From NCBI RefSeq assembly GCF_031010195.1, contig NZ_JAUAMC010000002.1, positions 62,001 to 126,000 of the forward strand: a stretch of 64,000 nt of DNA. Reading direction: 5' to 3'. Positions 54,447-63,811 of this stretch are shown one piece after another. The DNA comes from Halomonas sp. SpR8. Lineage in GTDB: Bacteria; Pseudomonadota; Gammaproteobacteria; Pseudomonadales; Halomonadaceae. How positions within the stretch are numbered: position 1 is the first letter of the stretch; every line of letters starts with the position of its first letter. The notes beneath the pieces were generated by a model. The model was not told the origin of the DNA and ran no database searches. It worked only from the letters and a program-made list of their open reading frames with translations. The translations under genes and the position numbers were made by a program.

Positions 54447-56434
54447 AACGACACCCCCAAGCGCAAGCCGATTTCACGGGGAGGGCTGTACTCCCGCACG
54501 CTGTCATTGAGCAGGCCGACGGCGTCGTAACGCCGGTCAGTCGCGTTGTTGACGTAGACCCCCAATTGCCATGGCCCATGGCGATAACCACCCGCCACAT
54601 CAAGCAGGACATGCCCAGGGCGACTGAAGCGGTTGGCCGCATCCAGGTAGGTTTTGCTCATGCCGCTGAGATTGGCCTGGGCATACCAGTTCTGAGGCGA
54701 GTCGTAGCGCAGCCCCAGACGAGCGCTGATATCAGGCGCAAAGGGGTTATGGTGACCGGCATGGTCACCGCTAAGATCATTGAACTCGCGAAAACGGGTA
54801 CGATTGAGGGCCAGGCCCGCCTGGAGCGTCCAATGTCCGCCCAGCAGGTAATCAAGATCCAGTTCGAGACCCCGCGAGCGTGCGGCGGCGGCATTGGTGA
54901 TCAGTACGCTGCCGGGCTGGAGAACCTGCTGCACCTGCATGTCGTCAATGGTCATCCAGTAACTGGCGAGCCCATAGCGAAGCCGTTGCGAAAACGCCGT
55001 TCCTTTCATACCCAGCTCATAGGAAGTGACTTCCTCCGGAGCGTAACCGGGGTAGCCACTCTGCGCCGAGAAGGAGTTGAAGCCACCGGCACGAAACCCT
55101 TCGGCATAGCGGGCATACAGCCAGTCGTCATCACCCAGACGGTACTGCAGAGCCAACTGCGAGGTAACATCACTCCAGCGCTCACTGCGTTGCCCGGCCC
55201 CCTGGGGCGTCAACGCCACCCGGCTCTGCTCTATGCGTAGGCCTGGTGTTAAGCGCCAACGCTTACCCAGCGGCAGCGTCCACTGCCCGAATAGTGCGAG
55301 GTTCTCAGCCTCTAGCGTCGCCTCATTGCGCTGGGTGCCCATCGGGTTGCTTTGTTCGAACTGCAGCTGATGGTCATCACGGTCGCCGTACAGGCCCACT
55401 ACCCAACTGCTCTGCCCCTCATCGCCCTGACGCTCCAGGCGCAGTTCCTGAGATAAGGTGGTCAAACGCTGGTCGCGCCCCATGGCAAACCGCTGGGCCG
55501 GCGTAAGATCGGTATCTTGGGTAATACGATCGTGGATCTCTCGCCGCGCAGTGATCGAGCGCAGCGCTAGATCTGCCGTCAGCGCATGGTGTACATCTAA
55601 AGAGACATCCTCGCCGGATGAGCGATTGCTACCAGGGTCAAGCGACGTAACACGGCGCGACTCGTTCTCGACCCGCCCCCAAGGCGCCGCGCCATCACGA
55701 TAGTCCAGCCGACCATAGCGTAGGGTAACGTCGGTGTCCTGCGTCGGCAGCCAGCGTAGACTCAGGCGTCCACTCTTGCGTTGGCGGTCATCTGCCTTAC
55801 CATCTTGTCCCTGGTTCTCTACGAAGCCATCCTGTTGGCGCCACTCTCCGCTGACACCCAAATAGAGCTGTTCAGGCACTAGCGCCTGGGCAGCATCAAG
55901 GCGTAGCGAGGTTAAATCGCGGCTGCCCAGCGTAGCCTCCAGTTCGGCATAAGGGCCTTCATCCGGTTGACGGGTATGCAGGCTGATCACTCCGGCCTCG
56001 GCGTTGCGGCCATAAAGCGTCGACTGAGGGCCACGCAGCACCTCGACCCGCTCCACACCGAGCAGGTTGTGATCGAACCCCTGACCGCTCACCACCGGCA
56101 CGCCGTCAATCAGCATCAATACCGACGAGGAGAAGGCGGTGGCGCCCGAGGTCAGCCCGCGCATTACCGGCAACGCGGTACCCGACTGGCCAAAGGGCTG
56201 AAAACTCAATCCAGGCGTATAGCGCGCTAATTCGGTGATATTGGCAGCGCCTGTATCAGCCAGCGTCTCGCCCCAGATCACCGCCAGGCTCGACGGCACT
56301 TCCTCTTCGGCCTGGGCTACCTTATTGGCCGTCACGTTTACCACTGGCAGCCCTTCGCCTTGAGCGATGCTGACCGTACCGCATCCTCCCAGCAGGAGTA
56401 TCACCGCCACTTTCTTCAACCCTTTGCGCTGCAT
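54443..56434 (-). CDS. TonB-dependent receptor, FyuA-like
   Basis: A protein of 663 residues, near the length of the yersiniabactin/pesticin receptor FyuA (673). It has a signal peptide with a GCG near residue 17, a plug with LARYTPGLSFQPFGQSG, MRGLTSGATA, MLIDGVPV and VERVEVLRGPQSTLYGRNAEAGVISLHTRQPDEG, and a barrel ending IGLRLGVSL. No STN domain. It is the first gene of the receptor - methyltransferase - MFS operon and divergent from an AraC regulator with a Fur-like box between, the usual layout for FyuA-type systems. The ligand is uncertain, but a phenolate-thiazoline or similar compound is possible. Confidence 0.9.
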   Translation of the reverse strand: MQRKGLKKVAVILLLGGCGTVSIAQGEGLPVVNVTANKVAQAEEEVPSSLAVIWGETLADTGAANITELARYTPGLSFQPFGQSGTALPVMRGLTSGATAFSSSVLMLIDGVPVVSGQGFDHNLLGVERVEVLRGPQSTLYGRNAEAGVISLHTRQPDEGPYAELEATLGSRDLTSLRLDAAQALVPEQLYLGVSGEWRQQDGFVENQGQDGKADDRQRKSGRLSLRWLPTQDTDVTLRYGRLDYRDGAAPWGRVENESRRVTSLDPGSNRSSGEDVSLDVHHALTADLALRSITARREIHDRITQDTDLTPAQRFAMGRDQRLTTLSQELRLERQGDEGQSSWVVGLYGDRDDHQLQFEQSNPMGTQRNEATLEAENLALFGQWTLPLGKRWRLTPGLRIEQSRVALTPQGAGQRSERWSDVTSQLALQYRLGDDDWLYARYAEGFRAGGFNSFSAQSGYPGYAPEEVTSYELGMKGTAFSQRLRYGLASYWMTIDDMQVQQVLQPGSVLITNAAAARSRGLELDLDYLLGGHWTLQAGLALNRTRFREFNDLSGDHAGHHNPFAPDISARLGLRYDSPQNWYAQANLSGMSKTYLDAANRFSRPGHVLLDVAGGYRHGPWQLGVYVNNATDRRYDAVGLLNDSVREYSPPREIGLRLGVSL

Positions 56435-56506
56435 CGTTCCCCCTTAAACGCTGTTGCTGGCTCCTACTGGCGCAGGAGTGCTTAAGGGAGTAGGCTAGCG
56501 ACAAAC

Positions 56507-56519
56507 GATATCAATTATC
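56507..56519. promoter_or_regulatory. Fur-like box between divergent receptor and AraC genes
   Basis: GATATC-A-ATTATC, 11 of 12 positions of the 6-1-6 consensus, located to block both divergent genes. It directly abuts the first possible AraC start at 56520. Confidence 0.75.
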
Positions 56520-57434
56520 ATGCTCATTCATATGCAAACCAATTCACTTCTTATGCATAGCGATACACCACTGTCCCCCGATAGGCCCCTACAAGGCTCC
56601 CACTGCTGCGTGCTAGATGATGGCCTCTCGGTGGTGCTCACCCGCTACCGTGCTCGCCAAGCGCTGGTCGAAGAGAGCCACACCCCTCATACGGGGGCGG
56701 GCGTGATTATTACCTTCGGTTTGCAAGGCCACTCTGATTATCGAGAGCGCTGGGGGCCGCGTGTCGACTTCCGCCACGGCCACACCACGGTTACCGCCTT
56801 TGACCATAGCCAAGGCGAGCGCCACATTCCGGAAGGTGAAACGGTGCTTCAGCTACGCCTGGTGGCCAGCACCGGCTGGCTAGCGCGCTATTTGGGGGAG
56901 CGTTACCAGTCAGCGCTCCCCGCCTCTAAGGGCGTTCGATCACTGGCGTTTCAGCCCACGTCAGCGGGCAGCCGCGCGCATCTTCAGGCGCTCCAGGCTT
57001 CCCTCCAAACAGATAGCGCTCGTATCCAGAAACACATTCACGCCCTAAGCCTGCTGGGAGAACAACTCGAAGCGCTGTTACCGGAACCCCGCCATACACA
57101 GCACATCGCCACCGCCGACGTCGAACGCATCGTTCAGGCCCACGAGATCCTGATCAACGAATTAGACCGTCCATTAACGCTGGCTTATTTGGGAGCTCGG
57201 GTGGGATTAGGGGAGCAGAAACTAAAGCAGGGGTTTCGTCGCATGTTTGGCACTACCCCTCAGCACTTTCTTCATCAACAGCGCATGCGTCACGCCCATA
57301 TGCTGCTGGAGAGCGGCCAACAGGTCGCCCAGGCCGCCTACGCCACGGGCTATCGGCACCCAAGCAACTTCAGCTCAGCTTTCACGCGCTTCTTCGGTTA
57401 TGCCCCTAAAGCCATTAAACAGCGCAAAAGTTGA
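56520..57434 (+). CDS. AraC-family regulator (YbtA/PchR-like)
   Basis: Up to 304 residues. The C-terminal half has two helix-turn-helix motifs (RPLTLAYLGARVGLGEQKLKQGFRRMFGTTPQHF and VAQAAYATGYRHPSNFSSAFTRFFGYAPKAIKQ), with the LGEQKLKQGFR pattern of siderophore-responsive AraC proteins. It probably activates the divergent receptor - methyltransferase - MFS operon with the imported siderophore as co-inducer. The true start may be 56532 or 56553, because 56520 touches the Fur-like box and none has a clear ribosome site. Confidence 0.9.
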   Translation: MLIHMQTNSLLMHSDTPLSPDRPLQGSHCCVLDDGLSVVLTRYRARQALVEESHTPHTGAGVIITFGLQGHSDYRERWGPRVDFRHGHTTVTAFDHSQGERHIPEGETVLQLRLVASTGWLARYLGERYQSALPASKGVRSLAFQPTSAGSRAHLQALQASLQTDSARIQKHIHALSLLGEQLEALLPEPRHTQHIATADVERIVQAHEILINELDRPLTLAYLGARVGLGEQKLKQGFRRMFGTTPQHFLHQQRMRHAHMLLESGQQVAQAAYATGYRHPSNFSSAFTRFFGYAPKAIKQRKS

Positions 57435-57451
57435 TAACAAGCGAAACGCTT

Positions 57452-59107
57452 TCAACTCACCCTCGCCACCGCATCGCGGCTGGCCGCTTCACGCTGCTCA
57501 CCGGTAAGTTCAACTAGCTGACCGCCGCGCATTTCCAGCAGCCGGTCGGCCTGGTCGAAGTAGTGGTCGTCGTGGCTAATCACTACCAGCGTTTTGCCTA
57601 GCGCCCTTAGCTGCGGTATCAGCTCACGGTAGAACACCCGCCGAAACTGGGGATCCTGGTCGGCGGCCCACTCGTCGAGCAGCAAGAGGTCGCGCTGTTC
57701 GGCCACTGCCAGCAGCATCGCCAGACGCTTACGCTGACCCTGAGAGAGGTTGATGTTGGTAATGCGGTCGCCATCGAAATCGAGCTTGCTGTGCATACCT
57801 AAGGCTGCCAGCCACTCTTCCATCAGCACCGGGTCGGGTGACTCGCCCGCGGGGCCCATCAAACGGTCAAATAGATGCAGGTCGGTATAAATCGCCGAGA
57901 AGTGTTGGCGATAGCGTGTCCAGTCCTCTTCCCGCAGCGGCATGCCATCGACCCGTACGCAGCCGCTTTGCGGTTGATAAAGCCCTGTAAGAAGCCTTGC
58001 CAGAGTCGATTTGCCACTGCCGTTGCCGCCAATCAGAAACACCACTTCGCCGCGATTTAAGGTCAGATCGATAGGGCCGATAGCAAAGCCCGGCCGGGAC
58101 TCCTCATCCGGGTAGCGATAGCTGACCTGTTCCAGAGTTAGCGCCTGCCAGTTGTGGCGCAGCGCAGAGTGCCCAAACGCCTCACGGTGCTCGGCCAGAT
58201 CTAAGCTGCTGATCTTTTCGAACGCTACCCGGGCATTAATCAGCGTCGGAAAGGCACCAATCGCCTGCATCAGCGGCGCACGCAGAAATAGCAGCGTGAG
58301 TGAGAACGTCGTGGCTACCTGCACCGATGCCCAACCCAGACCATTGGCCAGGAAGAACGCTACGCCGATAGCCCCCAACATCATAATGTTGAACCAGTTC
58401 ACCGCGCTCAGATGATAGGTATCGCCAAGAATAAAATGGCGCCGACAATCCTTTGCGTTCGGGGTGTAGACATCGCGATACAGCCATTCGGCACGGTCGC
58501 GATTTAGCGCCAACTCTTTGCGCCCCTCGATCACCGACTGGTAATCCGCGTAGAGACGATCCTGTATTTCGCGCAGTTTGGCCATATGCCCATAGACCCG
58601 GGCCACCAAGCGTATGCCAATTAAAATAGTCACGATCACCCAAAGCGCGGTGACACCCAGCATGGCAGGCGAAAGCCACGCCAGGTAAAGCGTGGCGCCT
58701 ACCGTCAGCACCCCACCCTGCACTAGTTCCGGCAAGCGTATAAACGCAACGGTCACTGAACTCACGTCGGTGGAGAGGCTCGCCAACAGGCGCGCACTGC
58801 CAATCTGCTCGGCGCGTTCGATATTGGTATCCAGAATTCGCTTGATCAACTGCCCCCGCAGCCGGTAGACAAAATGGTGGCCCAGCGTGGTCAGCGCCAA
58901 CTGAGATGTCAGGGTAATAACCAGTAACAGCGCTATTAGCCCCAGGAACTCAGGCAGGATGCGCCAGGGGTCAGTGAAAGTGCCCAGCAGCCGTTGATTG
59001 ATAAAGGCGATGACACCGATGCCCAAGCCAGCGCTTATTAGGCTGAGCAGTACCACGGCCACAAACGGCCAACGATAATCACGCCATACAATCCTCAACA
59101 GTTCCAT
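57452..59107 (-). CDS. yojI: YojI-type ABC transporter (cyclic peptide exporter family)
   Basis: A protein of 551 residues that matches E. coli YojI from end to end, including the C-terminal [28 protein letters not shown] block. Membrane domain about 1-300; ATPase domain with Walker [13 protein letters not shown] (359-370), signature LSQGQRKRL (454-462) and Walker [14 protein letters not shown] (474-486). YojI exports the lasso peptide microcin J25, and relatives such as PvdE and SyrD act in siderophore or lipopeptide export. Here it is 26 bases after fhuF in the same direction and is probably co-transcribed with fhuB, so it may serve siderophore traffic. Confidence 0.93.
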   Translation of the reverse strand: MELLRIVWRDYRWPFVAVVLLSLISAGLGIGVIAFINQRLLGTFTDPWRILPEFLGLIALLLVITLTSQLALTTLGHHFVYRLRGQLIKRILDTNIERAEQIGSARLLASLSTDVSSVTVAFIRLPELVQGGVLTVGATLYLAWLSPAMLGVTALWVIVTILIGIRLVARVYGHMAKLREIQDRLYADYQSVIEGRKELALNRDRAEWLYRDVYTPNAKDCRRHFILGDTYHLSAVNWFNIMMLGAIGVAFFLANGLGWASVQVATTFSLTLLFLRAPLMQAIGAFPTLINARVAFEKISSLDLAEHREAFGHSALRHNWQALTLEQVSYRYPDEESRPGFAIGPIDLTLNRGEVVFLIGGNGSGKSTLARLLTGLYQPQSGCVRVDGMPLREEDWTRYRQHFSAIYTDLHLFDRLMGPAGESPDPVLMEEWLAALGMHSKLDFDGDRITNINLSQGQRKRLAMLLAVAEQRDLLLLDEWAADQDPQFRRVFYRELIPQLRALGKTLVVISHDDHYFDQADRLLEMRGGQLVELTGEQREAASRDAVARVS

Positions 59108-59133
59108 GACAAGGCTCCTTGGCGATTCGAAGG

Positions 59134-59922
59134 TTAGCGCCGACGCTTGACCGGCTTATTTTCGGGTTTTAGCGGGCAGCCACCGCAAAGCGGCTCGCCG
59201 GGTAGCCGGTATTTGATACAGCACAGCCGCCGCACCCGGGTCGGCGTCTCACCGCCTAGTTCCAGATAACGCACCGGCTGATAAAGCGGGTTGCGCCGCC
59301 CATCGGGGAGCGTCTTGGTATTGAGATAATCCAGCAGCGGGTCACCCGCGCCGCTGAATTCCGGGAGTCGCGAGCAGGTCTTTCCCACGAACTCCACATA
59401 GGCGCCAAGGTTGCTCCAAAACACTTTGGGAGAAAGCCCAGAGACCGCTGAAAGCGCCTCAATAAGTGGCGCACAGTGGTCGTCAAACAGCGTGGTAAAG
59501 CGCGCCAGGGGCGCTTGAGAGGAGAGCGGGAAGCCGCCGTGTGGCAACCAGATACGCCCGATCTGACCTTTATCGCCAAACGCCAGCCGTAGTTCGTTTA
59601 TACCCACCGGCAACGCGTAACTGAGGAGCAGATTGGCCACCAGCGTCGGAATCGAGACAATGCTGAAATGATACTTCGACCAGATTGAAGCGACGGCTTT
59701 GCGGTCGGCATCTTCACCGTGGCTGCGGCCGTAACGCGCCAGTTGCTCACTTAAGAAGTCTCGATCCAGCAACGCAGAGACTGCCAGCGTCGGTTCATCA
59801 GGCTGACCAAACGCTGGGGCTTTCAGGTTATCCAGCGGTGGCTGGCGGTAGAGCGCTAACAGCGCCTCCGCAGGATCCACCGCTGCTGAAAGCTCACTCG
59901 TTTTGATCGCCACACTGCTCAT
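59134..59922 (-). CDS. fhuF: FhuF-like ferric-siderophore reductase
   Basis: About 262 residues. The C terminus has the FhuF [2Fe-2S] ligand pattern Cys-Cys-x10-Cys-x2-Cys in [20 protein letters not shown], and the middle contains [19 protein letters not shown] and [11 protein letters not shown] as in the family. It reduces Fe(III) in hydroxamate siderophores in the cytoplasm to release Fe(II). The start at 59922 overlaps the fhuB stop (ATGA), which ties it to the permease; a frame to 59940 gives six extra residues. Confidence 0.9.
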   Translation of the reverse strand: MSSVAIKTSELSAAVDPAEALLALYRQPPLDNLKAPAFGQPDEPTLAVSALLDRDFLSEQLARYGRSHGEDADRKAVASIWSKYHFSIVSIPTLVANLLLSYALPVGINELRLAFGDKGQIGRIWLPHGGFPLSSQAPLARFTTLFDDHCAPLIEALSAVSGLSPKVFWSNLGAYVEFVGKTCSRLPEFSGAGDPLLDYLNTKTLPDGRRNPLYQPVRYLELGGETPTRVRRLCCIKYRLPGEPLCGGCPLKPENKPVKRRR

Positions 59923-61919
59923 AGCCGCCGCAGCCCCCACATAAAGTAAGCGCCGCCAATCAGGGAGGCGACCAAGCCGGCCGGTATTTCATAAGGGAAA
60001 ATAATCTGCCGGCCGACCCAATCCGCCAGCACCATCAGCAGCATACCGATCAACGCCGCGCCCAGCAGATGCTGCCCTGCCCGGGAGAAGCCCACCAAAC
60101 GCGCCATATGCGGCGCTAACAAGCCAATAAATGACAGCGGCCCAACCACCAGGGTGGCGCAGGCGGTGAGTAGCGCCACCAGCAACAGCAGCGCCAGGCG
60201 GGCACGGTTCAGCGTTACCCCAAGCGCTTTGGCCGTCGGTGCGCCTAACGGCATGATATCCAGCCAACGGGTAAACGGCAGCGTGACCAGTGCCAGTACG
60301 GCGGCAATACCGCCGACGACAACGGCGTTGGTGATATCCACATAGTAGGTAGAGCCCGCCAGCCAGGCGATCACCTGCTGACCGCGCGGATCGCCACCCG
60401 CCAGCATCACGCTGCGCACCGCATCAAACAGCGCGCTGACAGCCACCCCGGTGAGCAGCAAACGCTCGGGGAGATAACCGCTCTTGCGGTTGATACCCAC
60501 CAACACCACCAGCGTCGCGAAAGCCCCCAGAGTGCCGACGCCAATCAGCATCATATTGGTGGGTGCGGGCAGCAGGAAAATCCCCAGAATCAGCGCAATG
60601 GCACAACCACCGCTGATACCCAAGACTTCGGGGCTGGCCATGGGGTTGGCGGAAAGGCGCTGGAGAATCGTCCCGGCAATCGCCAGCATCAACCCGCTGG
60701 CGGCAGCCGCCATCACCCGCGGCATGCGCCACTGCATCACGTTCCAGTTATCCGGCGACAACAAGTACCAGCCATCAACACCCTGGCCTACGAGCAGCCC
60801 AAGCAGCGTGGCGCCCAATAGCGCGAGGATTAAACCCGTCGCCAAACGCGAAGGCGCCGGATGGCGATGGGCGAAAACCCCCGCCCCTTTAGGCGGCTGG
60901 TCGCCCTGGAGTTTCAGGCGCGGAATCAGCCACATTAACAGCGGCGCCCCCAGGGCACCGGTAATCGCTCCGGTCGGAATAAAGGCCGCCACCATACCAC
61001 CGAAATGCTGGAGCAGCAGATCCGTGGTGGTCAGCAGCACAGCCCCAAGTAGCGCCGACCACAACAACCGCGGTCCTAATCGGCGCGCCCCGGCCATGCG
61101 CACAATATTGGGCGCGGCCAGACCGATAAAGCCGATGATGCCCACCACGCTGACGATGCTGCCGGTGATAAACACCGCCAACCCCATGCCCGCAAAACGC
61201 AGATAGGCAAGCGAGACGCCGAGGCTCTTGGCGCTGGCGTCGTCCAGCTCCAGCACCGCCAGAGGGCGCAGCAGAAACCAGGCGGCCACACAGCTAATCG
61301 CTAGCCGTGGCCAGAGAATCGCCACGCCATCCCAGCCATTTTGTGCCAGCGAGCCAGCGCCCCAAATCAGCAGCCCCGAGAGCGCCTCGTGGTTAAACAG
61401 CAGCAGCGCGGTGGAGAGCGCCCCCAGGTACAAATTGACGACCAGACCCGATAGCACCACCACAATAGGGGCCAAACCGCGCCGCCAGGAGAGCAAGAAA
61501 ACCAGCCCCACTGCCAGCGCGCCGCCCACCAAGGCGACCCATTCGCGACCCGCTACCAATAGCCCCGGCGCCAGCAAGGTGGCGGTCATCAGCGCCAAAT
61601 TAGCGCCTGATGCCACCCCCAGGGTCGTGGGCGAAGCCAAGGGGTTGCGCAGCACCTGCTGCATGAGCACACCCGCCAGACCCAAACCGCCCCCGGCGAG
61701 CAGCGCGATCGAGAGGCGCGGCCACCAAGCGTAGTAGAGCAGCAGCTCATCAACGTTCTCAAAGGAAGGCGCCACTAACGCCTTTAGGCCCAGAGCAAAA
61801 CCGCCCTGCCCCTGCAGGCCAATCCAAAATAGCACCACCATCGGCAGGCTAAGCAACAGGCAGGCTTTCGCGGGCGACATGCCTCCCACTCGTTGGGCAA
61901 CTTGCGCGGCACCTAGCAT
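59919..61919 (-). CDS. fhuB: FhuB-like fused FecCD siderophore permease
   Basis: A protein of 666 residues made of two FecCD halves in tandem (about 1-330 and 345-666), each with an [26 protein letters not shown]-type or comparable [24 protein letters not shown] motif and a [16 protein letters not shown] or [18 protein letters not shown] coupling motif. This is the FhuB arrangement for hydroxamate siderophores. The expected partners FhuC (ATPase) and FhuD are not adjacent; the cassette A binding protein could supply FhuD function. Fur-like elements lie in the divergent region before it. Confidence 0.93.
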   Translation of the reverse strand: MLGAAQVAQRVGGMSPAKACLLLSLPMVVLFWIGLQGQGGFALGLKALVAPSFENVDELLLYYAWWPRLSIALLAGGGLGLAGVLMQQVLRNPLASPTTLGVASGANLALMTATLLAPGLLVAGREWVALVGGALAVGLVFLLSWRRGLAPIVVVLSGLVVNLYLGALSTALLLFNHEALSGLLIWGAGSLAQNGWDGVAILWPRLAISCVAAWFLLRPLAVLELDDASAKSLGVSLAYLRFAGMGLAVFITGSIVSVVGIIGFIGLAAPNIVRMAGARRLGPRLLWSALLGAVLLTTTDLLLQHFGGMVAAFIPTGAITGALGAPLLMWLIPRLKLQGDQPPKGAGVFAHRHPAPSRLATGLILALLGATLLGLLVGQGVDGWYLLSPDNWNVMQWRMPRVMAAAASGLMLAIAGTILQRLSANPMASPEVLGISGGCAIALILGIFLLPAPTNMMLIGVGTLGAFATLVVLVGINRKSGYLPERLLLTGVAVSALFDAVRSVMLAGGDPRGQQVIAWLAGSTYYVDITNAVVVGGIAAVLALVTLPFTRWLDIMPLGAPTAKALGVTLNRARLALLLLVALLTACATLVVGPLSFIGLLAPHMARLVGFSRAGQHLLGAALIGMLLMVLADWVGRQIIFPYEIPAGLVASLIGGAYFMWGLRRL

Positions 61920-62044
61920 AGCAGGCCCCCTTTTGTGGTGACCGTGTCGTTCGCAAAGCGGGACGTGATAGGCAGCAGAATCATTGTCTTAGCCTTACTA
62001 TGTTCGTGAGGTTGATAATTGAATTATTGACAACGATTCTAAAT

Positions 62045-62057
62045 GATAATAATTAGC
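62045..62057. promoter_or_regulatory. Fur-like box in the divergent fhuB / SIP region
   Basis: GATAAT-A-ATTAGC, 11 of 12 positions of the consensus, 48 bases before the SIP start. A second candidate (GATAATTGAATTATT, from 62014) and a half-like AATCATTGTC (from 61980) lie nearer fhuB, suggesting Fur control in both directions. Confidence 0.75.
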
Positions 62058-62104
62058 ACTACAATTGACTCCTTGATTTATGCACACGTAAAGGAGACAC
62101 CACC

Positions 62105-63061
62105 ATGGCAGCCAAACCGAGCTACCAGCTTTTCGATATCACCCTCGCCCGGCGCACTCAAGTCAGCGCCTCGCTCGTCAGGTTCACCTTTACCGGCCCA
62201 GACGTTGGCCACATGGCGACCTACGCCCCGGATCAGCGCGTCAAGCTGTTCTTCCCCGAGGGCGGTGGCAGTCTCGACCCGTTGTTCGAGATCGCCAAGC
62301 TGGAAGAGCACGACTGGTACGGCGCCTACCGCGCCCTACCTGACGCCCAGCGGCCCTCTGCGCGCACTTACACCATCCGCGCCCTTCGCCCGGAAAAAGC
62401 CGAGGTGGATGTAGAGTTCGTACTCCATGGCGACAATGGCCCCGCCTCACGCTGGGCAATGCGCGCCCGCCCCGGCGACCGCCTTGCCATGACAGCCCCC
62501 GTCGCCAATGCGGAAGGCCCAAAACTGGGCTATGAGTGGAAGCCACCACAGAACGTGCGCCGGATCCTCATCATCGCCGATGAAACCGCCCTCCCCGCTG
62601 CCGCTGGCATTCTGGAAACCCTCGATGGCCTGCCTTTAAAACCCAGAGTCGAAGCGCTGTTCGAAGTGCCCCGCAGTGACGATGTTCAGCCGCTGCCCCA
62701 AGCCGCCAAACTGCACTGGTTGGCCCGAGATGCCGAGCCCGGCTGCCAACACGGGGAGCTGCTGATGAGAGCGCTGCGCGATATCGATTTGCACAGGGAA
62801 ATTCAAGCGCTAGGCGGCACGCTTGCTGACGCTACTACCAGCGCGACTACCAGTGCCACGATCAACGACGAAAGCGACGATGAGGACGGCCCACTCTGGG
62901 AATCCGCCACCCTGGACGACAGCGCGCCCTTCTATGCCTGGATTGCCGCTGAAACCAAGGTCGCCATGAAGCTGCGCCGCTATTTGGTCAACGAATGCGG
63001 GCTGCCCAAACAGTACGTCACCAGCATGGGCTACTGGCGCCAAGGCAAGGCCGATGGTTAA
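62105..63061 (+). CDS. Siderophore-interacting protein (FAD-binding ferric-siderophore reductase)
   Basis: A protein of 318 residues of the SIP/ViuB/YqjH family. N-terminal FAD-binding barrel with the ARTYTIR motif (about 95-101) and a C-terminal NAD(P)H-type domain with RILIIADETALPAAAGILETL and a terminal YVTSMGYWRQGKAD. It reduces ferric siderophores in the cytoplasm. Unusual is an acidic, Thr/Ser-rich insert of about 30 residues (TTSATTSATINDESDDEDG) before the last helix. The ribosome site is AAAGGAG, nine bases from the ATG. The next gene overlaps its end by eight bases. Confidence 0.92.
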   Translation: MAAKPSYQLFDITLARRTQVSASLVRFTFTGPDVGHMATYAPDQRVKLFFPEGGGSLDPLFEIAKLEEHDWYGAYRALPDAQRPSARTYTIRALRPEKAEVDVEFVLHGDNGPASRWAMRARPGDRLAMTAPVANAEGPKLGYEWKPPQNVRRILIIADETALPAAAGILETLDGLPLKPRVEALFEVPRSDDVQPLPQAAKLHWLARDAEPGCQHGELLMRALRDIDLHREIQALGGTLADATTSATTSATINDESDDEDGPLWESATLDDSAPFYAWIAAETKVAMKLRRYLVNECGLPKQYVTSMGYWRQGKADG

Positions 63062-63677
63062 AGGAGCGGCAAACAGCACAGCGCTAAACAGTGATCACAT
63101 AAGCACACTAGCTCAAACACCTATTGGCTGGCGAGACAGCCCCAGCCACTACGGACGCATAAGCCGTGCGCTGCACTGGCTGACTGCCGCGCTGGTCACG
63201 CTGCAATTTACTGTGTTGCTGGCTTGGGGAGGGATGGGCGAAAACACGATTACGCTATTTTTGGCGAACATCGGGCCTCATGGCTCGTTAGGTTTTCTGA
63301 TTCTGATCGTGACCCTGGCACGCCTTGGCTGGGCATGGATCAACCGCAAGCAGCGCCCATCCCAGCCGCCTGGATGGGGTGGGCGCATGGCGCGCCTTGT
63401 GCATATCACCTTTTATGCGCTGCTGTTGTGGCTACCCGCTTTCGCCGTTCTGCGCCAGTATGGCCGCGGCGGCGCGCTGCGCTTTTATGGCATGGAGCTA
63501 CTGCCCGAAGCCGAGCGCGACATCACCTGGATGATCGCACCCGCCGACCTCCTTCACGGCCCACTCTCGTGGCTTCTATGTGGGTTAGTCATCGGCCATA
63601 TAGTAATGGCACTGGTTCACAGGTTCTGGCTCAAGGACAAGGTGTTGGCGCGGATGATGGGAGTAAGTGATGGCTAA
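63054..63677 (+). CDS. Cytochrome b561-type membrane protein
   Basis: A protein of 207 residues with four membrane helices and the bacterial b561 pattern: RALHWLTAALV (H41), an H in GPHGSLGFLILIVTLARLGW (H76), HITFYALLLWLPAF (H117), LLHGPLSWLLCGLVIGHIVMALVHRFW (H168, H182, H189), of which the conserved ones bind two b hemes. It moves electrons between quinol and an acceptor across the inner membrane. Its start overlaps the SIP gene by eight bases, so the two are coupled. It may feed electrons for periplasmic or siderophore-iron reduction; that link is inferred from context only. Confidence 0.88.
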   Translation: MVKGAANSTALNSDHISTLAQTPIGWRDSPSHYGRISRALHWLTAALVTLQFTVLLAWGGMGENTITLFLANIGPHGSLGFLILIVTLARLGWAWINRKQRPSQPPGWGGRMARLVHITFYALLLWLPAFAVLRQYGRGGALRFYGMELLPEAERDITWMIAPADLLHGPLSWLLCGLVIGHIVMALVHRFWLKDKVLARMMGVSDG

Positions 63678-63811
63678 GGAACTGACGAATCTCCGCGCTA
63701 AAAATCAGCCCACTGAAAACGTCAGTTCTGTCGACCCAGTCCCCATGATAAAAACGGCTAAGTTCTCATCAGCATGATGTACGACGTGATATTGCACCAC
63801 TTATAAAGACC

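Noticed and set aside
53396-54448. A 350-codon frame on the plus strand opposite the methyltransferase gene
   Set aside because: It is low in hydrophobic structure, rich in Arg/Pro/Ala as expected from the complement of a GC-rich gene, has no ribosome site, and the minus-strand frame has clear methyltransferase motifs.
54566-55240. A 224-codon plus-strand frame inside the FyuA-like receptor gene
   Set aside because: Antisense shadow of a barrel domain whose protein is clearly conserved; no family motif or start signal.
60484-61206. A 240-codon plus-strand frame inside fhuB
   Set aside because: Composition (Pro/Arg/Thr-rich) and position mark it as the complement of a membrane-protein gene.
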